Shown here piece by piece: positions 6,200 through 12,254 of a stretch of 12,326 nt of DNA (position 1 is the first letter of the stretch; each line of letters begins with the position of its first letter). Made by a program: the position numbers and the translations under genes. The DNA comes from Candidatus Stahliibacteriota bacterium CG08_land_8_20_14_0_20_40_26 (GTDB lineage Bacteria > Hydrothermota > UBA3073): positions 476 to 12,801 of the forward strand of contig PEYP01000085.1 in the NCBI GenBank assembly GCA_002774315.1, written 5' to 3'. The notes under the pieces are model-generated. The model did no database searches, was not told the origin of the DNA, and saw only the letters and a list, made by a program, of their open reading frames with translations.

Positions 6200-7627
6200 A
6201 TGGTATTATTTTTTTGTATAATTACCTTCTTTGACCCCCTTGAATGGATAGAATACAAAGATTATAGATATATTCGATCAATAGATGTAGATACAAGATG
6301 GATATGGGTGGCATCGACTGATGGTATTATAAGATACGACAAGTTAAGGGAGAACTGGGAAATCCCAAGATCCAGAACCACTTTTCCGAATAATATAAGA
6401 GTTATCGGTGTTGACGAGTTTTCAAATTATGCCTGGTTTGTTACCACATCAACACTTGCAAGGTACAACTCCACATTTAAAGAGATTGACGAATATCCGC
6501 TACCCATACAGGGTATACCTTCGCACATTGCTTTTACAAAAGATGCAGTTTTAATACATATAAAAGACAAATATTATAGATTTGATAGAAATACTCAAAA
6601 AATTGAAAAGATAACCTCGGGAAATAATTTTGATTGGAGACCCAGAAATCAGCCGCAGGATTTTACATTATTATCGCCATATTTTATTCAGGATAAGCGT
6701 CTGCGTATATACGACATGACCTGTGTTATTTCTGACGAGGGCTTCCTCTGGGTGGGTACAAGTGGTATGGGGCTTTATAGATATGACATTTATACTCACA
6801 ATAGCGAAAATCTTTGTCTTGGCGTGCCCAATGGAAGGATAAAAGCCATCTATATAGAGGGTGGAAAAATATGGATCGGTGGGGATAACGATGCTGTAAC
6901 ACTCTGGGAAAGGGGAAAAAACAGATGGAGTTATTTTGACCTGTCGGAGTACGAGCTATACTCAATAAAAGTAAAGGCAATAACTACCGATGATTCCTCC
7001 GTCTGGTTCGCAACTACTGAAGGGGTTGTGAGGTTATGTGACAATCAATTCAAGACATTTACTGTGTTTGATGGGTTGCCCAGCAATAGTGTGACAGATG
7101 TTAAGGCAGACAATAATGGAGTGTGGGTTGGAACCGACTGGGGACTTGCCAGGATTGTTAAGGATGTGGTTGTCAGAGAGAACAGGATGGAGCGGGTACG
7201 AATAAATGATATTGAACTCGTAGGAGACAGCATTCTTATTGCCACGCCATATGGAGTATGGGTAAGTTATGGAAAAGACCTTATCCCCATTCCTGACAGC
7301 ACAGGGATGCTTGCCACAGGAGTTAGTGTAATATGTGGAGATGAGTTCTTTGCCACAAAAATGGGCATAGTAACAAAAGGTGGAAAAAGACTGACCTATC
7401 CCTTTGACCTTCCAGACCCAAATATATACGCAATCGAAGTCTTACGGGATGAAATATGGATTGGAACAGCCAAAGGGGCTGTAAGGTTTGACAGAAATCT
7501 CTCCTTGAGAGAGATATTTGACGGAAAGAACAGTCCTATAAAAGGCGCTGTATACGCAATCTCTATCTGTGAAAATTCTGTACTATTTGGTACTGACAAC
7601 GGCTTGATAGAATACGAGGGACCTTGA
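6200..7627 (+). CDS. Exported beta-propeller (Reg_prop-like repeats)
   Basis: A 475-residue protein whose first residues (MVLFFCIITFF) are a short hydrophobic export signal. The rest is a beta-propeller made of repeats with a W-V/I-G/A-T-x-x-G-hydrophobic core: IWVASTDGIIRYD near 35, LWVGTSGMGLYRYD near 183, IWIGGDNDAVTLWE near 224, VWFATTEGVVRL near 268, VWVGTDWGLARI near 308, a weaker ILIATPYGVWVSY unit, IWIGTAKGAVRFD and VLFGTDNGLIEYE at the end. These resemble the ligand-sensing propellers found in front of hybrid histidine kinases, but here no kinase, membrane anchor or sorting domain follows. It is probably periplasmic or surface-exposed; the ligand is unknown. There is no ribosome-binding site because the promoter abuts the start. 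Its stop is 5 bp from the convergent tRNA gene. Confidence 0.8.
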   Translation: MVLFFCIITFFDPLEWIEYKDYRYIRSIDVDTRWIWVASTDGIIRYDKLRENWEIPRSRTTFPNNIRVIGVDEFSNYAWFVTTSTLARYNSTFKEIDEYPLPIQGIPSHIAFTKDAVLIHIKDKYYRFDRNTQKIEKITSGNNFDWRPRNQPQDFTLLSPYFIQDKRLRIYDMTCVISDEGFLWVGTSGMGLYRYDIYTHNSENLCLGVPNGRIKAIYIEGGKIWIGGDNDAVTLWERGKNRWSYFDLSEYELYSIKVKAITTDDSSVWFATTEGVVRLCDNQFKTFTVFDGLPSNSVTDVKADNNGVWVGTDWGLARIVKDVVVRENRMERVRINDIELVGDSILIATPYGVWVSYGKDLIPIPDSTGMLATGVSVICGDEFFATKMGIVTKGGKRLTYPFDLPDPNIYAIEVLRDEIWIGTAKGAVRFDRNLSLREIFDGKNSPIKGAVYAISICENSVLFGTDNGLIEYEGP

Positions 7628-7632
7628 CAGGA

Positions 7633-7719
7633 TGGTGCCGAAGGAGGGACTCGAACCCTCATCCCGCAAGCGGGACATGGTCCTGAACCATGCGCGTCTA
7701 CCAGTTCCGCCACTTCGGC
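7633..7719 (-). tRNA. tRNA-Leu (anticodon CAG)
   Basis: Reading the minus strand from 7719, the acceptor stem GCCGAAG pairs with CTTCGGC, followed by discriminator A and an encoded CCA ending at 7633. The D arm carries GGTAGACGC. The anticodon stem CATGG/CCATG frames the loop TTCAGGA, giving anticodon CAG, which reads CUG. A long variable arm with TCCCGC/GCGGGA marks a class II tRNA, and GGTTCGAGTCC is the T arm. All elements of tRNA-Leu are present and intact. Confidence 0.97.
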
Positions 7720-7727
7720 TAGTCTGT

Positions 7728-7756
7728 ATTATAACATATTTCACGCCCTTTGTCAA
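7728..7756 (-). promoter_or_regulatory. Consensus promoter of tRNA-Leu
   Basis: On the minus strand TTGACA (7756-7751), 17 bases and TATAAT (7733-7728) match the consensus perfectly. Only 8 nt (7727-7720) separate the -10 from the first base of the mature tRNA, so the predicted 5' leader is at most about two bases. The promoter is preceded by the AATTCGTG-type repeat at 7769-7804 and an AAATTTTC run. Confidence 0.85.
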
Positions 7757-7768
7757 GGAAAATTTAAA

Positions 7769-7855
7769 CACGAATTACACGAATTTATCGAATAACACAA
7801 ATGATTTACAAATAAAAAGATTTGTGCAATTTGTTTCATTCGTGTGCATTAGTGT
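7769..7855. repeat. Inverted pair of period-9 arrays between tRNA-Leu and the GWxTD gene
   Basis: The left arm is four nonamers in register: CACGAATTA (7769-7777), CACGAATTT (7778-7786), ATCGAATAA (7787-7795) and CACAAATGA (7796-7804). The right arm is the inverse: ATTTGTGCA (7820-7828), ATTTGTTTC (7829-7837), ATTCGTGTG (7838-7846) and CATTAGTGT (7847-7855). Fifteen AT-rich bases lie between. The arms abut the promoter regions of the two divergent genes, so the element fills the whole shared regulatory gap. Confidence 0.7.
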
Positions 7856-7861
7856 TATAAT
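7856..7861 (+). promoter_or_regulatory. -10 box of the GWxTD gene
   Basis: TATAAT ends 5 nt before the ATG at 7867, which places the expected transcription start on the start codon. The -35 region is poor: GTTTCA at the 17-base distance, TTTCAT at 16 or TTGTTT at 19. It coincides with the period-9 array. The tight -10/ATG spacing matches other promoters in the window. Confidence 0.5.
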
Positions 7862-7866
7862 CGCCT

Positions 7867-9093
7867 ATGCATTGCTTTTTGACTTACATACTTATATCCC
7901 TATCTCTGGATTATGCGACCTTCAGGCAAAATGATACACTTTCCCTTGTCGAATTGTACATAGCCATACCATATATATCGCTATCTTATGCTGACTATGA
8001 GGGAATGAAAAGAGCTGATTTCAAGATAGATGTAACTATAAAGAACCAGAAAGGAGATATAGTAGCACAGGATGAGTTTGATAGGTTATCTTTCCTCACA
8101 TCTTTGGAAGATGCTGAGAAAAGGGCGCTCACTATAATTGATGTCTTTTGTATTCCCCTTTCTGAAGGCAAATACGAGGTTTCTATAACTACAAAGCAGA
8201 AGGATAATGAAGAAAGAGTTACAACTCCGATTGAAGTTCAGCCGTATTTTCACGGAAATTTATCCATAAGTGATATAGAATTCGCATCTGAAATATCGAA
8301 GGTGGATACAGAAAGTCAATTTACAAAGGGAACCTACAACATAATACCAAATCCTGATAAATTATATGGATTAACAAGGAATATAGTCTATGTTTATGTA
8401 GAATTGTACGGGCTTTTACCACCGAAGGAATACTCTCTGATATACAGGTTGATGGATACTATGGGGAATATGATTACAGAATATCCCGAAAAGAAGGCGC
8501 TTGCGGAATATTCATCCACAAGGGAGATTGGGGGTATAAACACCATAGGACTGGTTTCCGGCAGTTATACAGTAAATATACAATTATCTCAAGGCGACGA
8601 TACAGTATATACATCCAAGCCATTTTATCTCATAGCCAGAGAAAAAAAACTTTCTATCCTTCATGGCAAAGAGGCAGAATACTACAGTTTTATAGATTAC
8701 ATTGCGACCCCCGATGAACTCATGAGATATAAAAAGACCGATGATAAACAAGGTTTCCTTCAGGTATTCTGGACAAAGAGAGGAGAGGATGCACTACTCT
8801 CACATATTAATATGGTAAAGGAAGCAGAAAGACTGTATGGGAAGGAATCGGATAAAGGCAGGATATCTATAATCTATGGAAGCCCTGATGAGATAAAAAG
8901 ATATACTGCAGAACCGGGATATCCTGACTGTGAGGTCTGGTGGTATTACGGAGAAGGGGGTAAGGTCTTTATATTTTCTGATGTGAGTAGAGTTGGAAAC
9001 TATGAACTCATCTACTCAAGTTATGAAAGGGAGTATACATATCCTAGCTTCTATAAATATGTTCCTCCTGATATTCTTGAACTTCTTCATTGA
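7867..9093 (+). CDS. GWxTD domain-containing protein
   Basis: A 408-residue protein of unknown function. The first 15 or so residues (MHCFLTYILISLSLD) form a probable export signal. Residues about 25-255 are beta-rich and of no recognised family. From about 285 to 385 the GWxTD-domain pattern is visible: QVFWTKRGEDAL, then GRISIIYGSPDEI (331-343), CEVWWYYGEGGKVFIFSD (355-372) and GNYELIYSS. The namesake tetrad is degenerate, reading GKESD at 325-329 instead of GWxTD. Such proteins are found in Bacteroidota, Acidobacteriota and several candidate phyla and are presumed envelope proteins. No ribosome-binding site precedes the ATG; a -10 box ends 5 nt before it. It overlaps the convergent tadA gene by 7 bp. 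Confidence 0.78.
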   Translation: MHCFLTYILISLSLDYATFRQNDTLSLVELYIAIPYISLSYADYEGMKRADFKIDVTIKNQKGDIVAQDEFDRLSFLTSLEDAEKRALTIIDVFCIPLSEGKYEVSITTKQKDNEERVTTPIEVQPYFHGNLSISDIEFASEISKVDTESQFTKGTYNIIPNPDKLYGLTRNIVYVYVELYGLLPPKEYSLIYRLMDTMGNMITEYPEKKALAEYSSTREIGGINTIGLVSGSYTVNIQLSQGDDTVYTSKPFYLIAREKKLSILHGKEAEYYSFIDYIATPDELMRYKKTDDKQGFLQVFWTKRGEDALLSHINMVKEAERLYGKESDKGRISIIYGSPDEIKRYTAEPGYPDCEVWWYYGEGGKVFIFSDVSRVGNYELIYSSYEREYTYPSFYKYVPPDILELLH

Positions 9094-9548
9094 TTTGAGC
9101 GCCCGCTAAAGTATATCATCTTCCTTCTTCTCTTTTTAAAAAATTCTTTGAGCAGTTTTGAACATTCCTCGCTAAACACACCGTCCAAAACCTCCAATTC
9201 AGGTCTTCTTATATTATACCTACTGTTAAGACTTCCCATAATAGGATCAGACGCCCCGTATACACACTTCTTTATTCTTGAAAGCATAATGGCACCTGCG
9301 CACATAGGACAGGGTTCAAGGGTAACATACAGAGTTGCATCTTTCAGTTTCTGGTCTGATAGAAAAGTGCACGCGCTGGTTATGGCTATAATCTCTGCAT
9401 GGGCAGTTGGGTCATTTAATGCCTCTACACGATTATGTCCCCTTCCTATTATTTTATCATTTAATACAACAACTGCGCCGACTGGAATCTCTCCTTCGTC
9501 TCTGGCGAGTTCTGCTTCAACTATGGCTACCCTCATGAATTGAGTCAT
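9087..9548 (-). CDS. tadA: tRNA-specific adenosine deaminase
   Basis: Zinc enzyme that converts wobble adenosine 34 of tRNA-Arg(ACG) to inosine. The 153-residue protein has EGEIPVGAVVV near 19-29, the catalytic HAEI (His50, Glu52) and EPCPMCAGAIMLSRI (Cys80, Cys83) with the proton-shuttling glutamate, and a basic C-terminus (KKRRRK) suited to tRNA binding. DPTAHAEI and the following DPIMGSLNSRYN are TadA-like rather than guanine- or cytosine-deaminase-like. The first codons overlap the octamer array at 9540-9627, so the start is uncertain: ATG 9548 gives MTQFMRV, ATG 9536 gives MRVAIVEA. Neither has a Shine-Dalgarno match. It lies downstream of the TPR gene on the same strand. Confidence 0.93.
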   Translation of the reverse strand: MTQFMRVAIVEAELARDEGEIPVGAVVVLNDKIIGRGHNRVEALNDPTAHAEIIAITSACTFLSDQKLKDATLYVTLEPCPMCAGAIMLSRIKKCVYGASDPIMGSLNSRYNIRRPELEVLDGVFSEECSKLLKEFFKKRRRKMIYFSGRSNQ

Positions 9549-9666
9549 TGGGTTGTTGGGTCATTGAGTCATTGGGTTATTAAGTAATTAAGTCATTGCG
9601 TCGTAGGGTCATAGAGTCGTTGGGTCAATCGTCAATTGTAAATAGTCATTGGTCATTAGGTCATTT
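9540..9666. repeat. Octamer-period tandem array (TTGGGTCA family)
   Basis: Eleven consecutive octamers run in strict register from 9540 to 9627, starting TTGAGTCA, TTGGGTTG, TTGGGTCA, TTGAGTCA, TTGGGTTA and ending TTGGGTCA; consensus TTGGGTCA. Further looser units (AGTCATTGG, TCATTAGG, TCATTTTG) continue to about 9666. The unit matches the left arm of the element at 433-525. The array fills the gap between the TPR gene and tadA; its first unit overlaps the tadA start and its last overlaps the TPR stop codon. Confidence 0.75.
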
Positions 9667-10593
9667 TGTCAAAAATCTCTTTGCCCTTTTTCTGAATTCA
9701 TCGTATCTATTTCCTAATCCTTCTGTGATGTCAAGTATCCTTGATGCCTCTATTCTGCATTTATCGTATTCACCAGCGAGAAAATATATCTCAGCAAGTC
9801 TATCCAATGCAAATACCAGAGGATAAGGAGCATCTGGCTGACCAGTCTTTATGAGATGTATAAGTCTTTTATAGACCGCCTCTGCATTTCTCCAGTCTTC
9901 CTTTCCAAAATATGCCTTTGCAAGTGTCCAGGTGAATGTGCGAGAATCCGGATATTCTTTCAGCAATTCCTGTGATATCGTGATTGCCTCATTCCAATCC
10001 CTCTCTTCTATTAAGAGAAGTGCCAGGGTGTTCTTTGCCGCGGTCCTCAGGAAACGAGCAGAATCAGATGCAATTTCCAGTCTTTCCCTCCAACTGTTAT
10101 TATCTCCAACAAATGGAATAGCCTTCTTTATCCTATAGTATATATACTCGTAGATACCAATACCAGTATATGCATCGTATAGGTAAGGATCTATTGCCAG
10201 CGCAATGTTTAATTCACGGACAGCCTCTATACCATCTTTCAGCATTTCTAAGATATCACCTTTCTCATACTTATAATATGCCCTGTCTATAAGTCCGCCT
10301 CCCTTCCAAACATACGCCCAAGCATCTTCTTGCCGTTTCAGTATACAGGTTGCCTTATCAAGGGTAGTATCAATATATGCAATAAATGTGTCCTCTAAGG
10401 AGTCCGTCCCGAAATCGGTCGTATACGCCACATATAGCGAAGAGAGAAAGAAATACGGAGCAGGGTCATCAGGATATTTATCACGTACTTTAAAAAAAAC
10501 AGCCTCCGCCTCGTCGTACCTCTCTTCGTAACTGAGTTTAATACCCTGTACGAGAAGAGAATCCAGTGAAAGTATGAGACAAAACAGCAACAT
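9661..10593 (-). CDS. Exported TPR-repeat protein
   Basis: A 310-residue protein of unknown specific function. Residues 1-16 (MLLFCLILSLDSLLVQ) look like an export signal. Tetratricopeptide-type helix pairs follow: YEERYDEAEAVFFKV...YPDDPAPYFFLSSLY near 22-55, LNIALAIDPYLYDAYTGIGIYEY near the middle, ERDWNEAITISQELLKEYPD, KEDWRNAEAVYKRLI and AGEYDKCRIEASRIL toward the end. These repeats normally bind protein partners. TATATT (10604-10599) ends 5 nt before the ATG with no good -35, another near-leaderless arrangement. It probably runs into tadA through the repeat array. The stop codon lies inside a repeat-like TCATT unit. Confidence 0.72.
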   Translation of the reverse strand: MLLFCLILSLDSLLVQGIKLSYEERYDEAEAVFFKVRDKYPDDPAPYFFLSSLYVAYTTDFGTDSLEDTFIAYIDTTLDKATCILKRQEDAWAYVWKGGGLIDRAYYKYEKGDILEMLKDGIEAVRELNIALAIDPYLYDAYTGIGIYEYIYYRIKKAIPFVGDNNSWRERLEIASDSARFLRTAAKNTLALLLIEERDWNEAITISQELLKEYPDSRTFTWTLAKAYFGKEDWRNAEAVYKRLIHLIKTGQPDAPYPLVFALDRLAEIYFLAGEYDKCRIEASRILDITEGLGNRYDEFRKRAKRFLTK

Positions 10594-10598
10594 AACTC

Positions 10599-10604
10599 AA
10601 TATA
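10599..10604 (-). promoter_or_regulatory. -10-like box of the TPR gene
   Basis: TATATT on the minus strand ends 5 nt before the ATG at 10593. The hexamer 17 bases upstream (CTATTT) is a poor -35. The call rests mostly on the spacing being the same as for the GWxTD gene. Confidence 0.35.
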
Positions 10605-10625
10605 GACTTCAGGATTATTTTAAAT

Positions 10626-10832
10626 AGTGTATCAGATAATCAGAATATCAGTAGGAAATCAGAACACCAGCAGATCAAGTAAACAGTGACCGGTCATCGG
10701 TGATCGGATTAATGGCTTCCCGCCTAATAATATAGTCTGCATTCTTAAATTTACCGATTACTGATAACCGATTACCGACCACCAGTCTTTTCTGATATTC
10801 TGCCTGCTGATCCACTGGTATCCTGATACACT
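10626..10832. repeat. 207-bp MITE-like element with phased 8- and 7-bp units
   Basis: The ends AGTGTATCAG (10626-10635) and CTGATACACT (10823-10832) are perfect 10-bp inverted repeats. Inside the left end run octamers ATCAGATA, ATCAGAAT and ATCAGTAG (10631-10654), then looser ATCAG/CCAG units. Closer to the centre run heptamers TGACCGG, TCATCGG and TGATCGG (10687-10707). On the right, heptamers CCGATTA, CTGATAA, CCGATTA and CCGACCA (10754-10781) are their inverse, followed by inverted ATCAG-type units. About 46 bp lie between the arms. There is no ORF and no clear target duplication. Confidence 0.65.
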
Positions 10833-10841
10833 TACTTTAGA

Positions 10842-10936
10842 AGCACGGGGAATTGGACACCACAAGGGTTGTCCCTACAAGCTCCCTTTCCCCATATTCT
10901 CCCTCTCTCCTTACTGATAACAATTCGGTGTTGTTA
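10842..10936. repeat. Dispersed repeat cluster between the ubiA and TPR genes
   Basis: GGACA (10855-10859) and TGTCC (10870-10874) can form a small hairpin followed by CTACAAG, echoing the GTGCCTACAA motif before glyA. The CT-rich text at 10889-10915 resembles 5949-5975. TAACAA (10918-10923) and TTGTTA (10931-10936) form another hairpin. No T-tract marks a ubiA terminator. Nothing here looks coding. Confidence 0.4.
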
Positions 10937-10956
10937 ACGCATATTTTAGAATTATT

Positions 10957-11910
10957 TTAAATACTCGGATATACGAGGTTGAATCTCTTTTTATAATAGA
11001 ATCTTGAAAACAAAAATACCAGTAATAGCAACGCAAGAAACCAGGGATAAATAATACAAACTGCAAGGGCAAGTAAAGGAGCAGAAAGTCTCACAGAGAG
11101 GAGAATGATTTTTTCTTCTTCTATGCTTGGTGAAATTTTTTCTCCTGACAAAGGAGTTTCCCGTGTTTTGCTCTTCATTCTATATACCCACAAGAAGATC
11201 AAAGATGCAATTGCAGCACAGGGAAGACATATAAAATCTAAAAGCACAATGGACGAAACAAGGGAACCAATTACAAGAATCAAAGCGAGTAGCAATGCCT
11301 TTCTTTCTCCAAGATAGACCCCTGTTGTTATTTCGTCAGATTCCCTATCTCCCTTTATATCGGGTATCGTTGTATTTACAAATACACCACCGACTGCAAG
11401 TATATAGGGAATTGAATAAACCAATGTATCAATGGAAAGATCTTTTACAAACAACCAACCCACTGAAAACCCTAAAAAGCCATACCCAAATGCATTTGAC
11501 AGAAGATCAAGAAATGGTCTTCCCTTGAACTTTGCGGGTCTCACAGAATACAACAGTCCAAGTGCAAATGAGAGAATGAGAAATATTCTATAAACAGGCG
11601 AAAAGAAAAATGACAGGGCAAATGCACCCCCAATGAGACAAACAATCTCTACATATGCAGCCCTTACAGAGACAAGTCCTTTTGGAAGAATAAATAGTTT
11701 GTTGTTTATTCTATCGGTTTCTATATCCGTTATCTGATTTACTATATACACAGCTCCCATAATCATAGTGTATATCAAAAAACCAAGTGTGAAAGAAGGG
11801 GTAACACGAAACATTCCCCCACCTGCCCTGTAATATCCAAGGAGCAGAAATATCCATACGGGGATGAGTATAGTGGGCCGAAGAAGAAATATGTAGTCGA
11901 GAATATGCAT
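10957..11910 (-). CDS. UbiA-family prenyltransferase
   Basis: Integral-membrane enzyme that transfers a polyprenyl group to an aromatic or other acceptor. From ATG 11910 the protein has 317 residues and about eight or nine hydrophobic segments. Both Mg-diphosphate motifs are present: NQITDIETD (Asn58, Asp62, Asp66) and NTTIPDIKGDRESD (Asn179, Asp184, Asp188, Asp192), followed by the family's TTGVYLGERKA. The charged segment after SKTRETPLSGEKI is a long cytoplasmic loop. Acceptor is unknown: quinone, chlorophyll-like and archaeal-lipid-type relatives share these motifs. The frame stays open to a TTG at 11949, but that TTG is the -35 box, so ATG 11910 is chosen. No other quinone genes are nearby. 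Confidence 0.85.
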   Translation of the reverse strand: MHILDYIFLLRPTILIPVWIFLLLGYYRAGGGMFRVTPSFTLGFLIYTMIMGAVYIVNQITDIETDRINNKLFILPKGLVSVRAAYVEIVCLIGGAFALSFFFSPVYRIFLILSFALGLLYSVRPAKFKGRPFLDLLSNAFGYGFLGFSVGWLFVKDLSIDTLVYSIPYILAVGGVFVNTTIPDIKGDRESDEITTGVYLGERKALLLALILVIGSLVSSIVLLDFICLPCAAIASLIFLWVYRMKSKTRETPLSGEKISPSIEEEKIILLSVRLSAPLLALAVCIIYPWFLALLLLVFLFSRFYYKKRFNLVYPSI

Positions 11911-11920
11911 ATCTGAGAGA

Positions 11921-11949
11921 ATTATAACCGACAAACACAAAAAAGTCAA
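11921..11949 (-). promoter_or_regulatory. Promoter of the UbiA-family gene
   Basis: On the minus strand TTGACT (11949-11944), 17 bases and TATAAT (11926-11921) form a near-perfect sigma70 promoter, preceded by AAATTTTTC. The -10 ends 10 nt before ATG 11910, leaving a predicted leader of a few bases. The TTG of the -35 is in frame with the gene and would be a false start. Confidence 0.8.
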
Positions 11950-11966
11950 GAAAAATTTATCTCTGT

Positions 11967-12010
11967 AAAAAATGAAACGCTGGAAATAATTGGTCCTTAA
12001 ATCCAGCGTT
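11967..12010 (-). terminator. Intrinsic terminator after the 45-residue ORF
   Basis: On the minus strand AACGCTGGA (12010-12002) pairs perfectly with TCCAGCGTT (11984-11976), and TTTTTT (11972-11967) follows after three bases. The loop is 17 nt, somewhat long. It lies 33 bp after the stop at 12043 and just before the promoter of the UbiA-family gene, so it separates two transcription units. Confidence 0.7.
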
Positions 12011-12042
12011 CCATTATTTATAAATAAACTTCTCGGCTCAGA

Positions 12043-12180
12043 TTACCAGTCTAAATACTTGCTCTCTCCCAGAAGATCCTTAAGTCTGTTGCCCACTATC
12101 TCTTTCTCCAACCTCTCTATTCTTGCAGCCCTTTCTTCCTCTTTCAGGTCAAACTGCTCGGACTTCAATAAGAATAGCAT
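12043..12180 (-). CDS. Small charged helical protein, 45 residues, unrecognised
   Basis: A frame from ATG 12180 to TAA 12043 encodes 45 residues starting MLFLLKSEQFDLKEEERAA and ending with LLGESKYLDW. After a short hydrophobic start it is strongly charged, with heptad-like ARIERLEKEIVG, so a helix or coiled coil is likely. GGAAAAGAG lies a few bases before the ATG, and an intrinsic terminator follows. I recognise no family. It may be a complete small protein or the tail of a degraded gene: an upstream ATG (12193) in another frame runs for 14 codons into TGA across the same segment, which would fit a frameshifted remnant. Confidence 0.45.
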   Translation of the reverse strand: MLFLLKSEQFDLKEEERAARIERLEKEIVGNRLKDLLGESKYLDW

Positions 12181-12254
12181 CGCTCTTTTCCATATTCATA
12201 CTAATAAACGATAAGTAACATCAATTTATTTTAAATTATTTTTTCACGTGAGCC

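Noticed and set aside
7396..7771. Minus-strand ORFs of 105 and 62 residues over the tRNA gene
   Set aside because: Their recognisable text is the translated tRNA-Leu sequence itself, a common misannotation.
7632..7934. 100-residue plus-strand ORF reading through the tRNA gene
   Set aside because: It is antisense to tRNA-Leu and continues through the period-9 repeat, whose translation is a repetitive asparagine-rich string; such ORFs are well-known artefacts.
11990..12214. 74-residue plus-strand ORF covering the terminator and the small minus-strand ORF
   Set aside because: It reads through the hairpin of a minus-strand intrinsic terminator, begins inside it, has no ribosome-binding site and has a low-complexity serine/leucine-rich translation; the minus-strand frame has better support.
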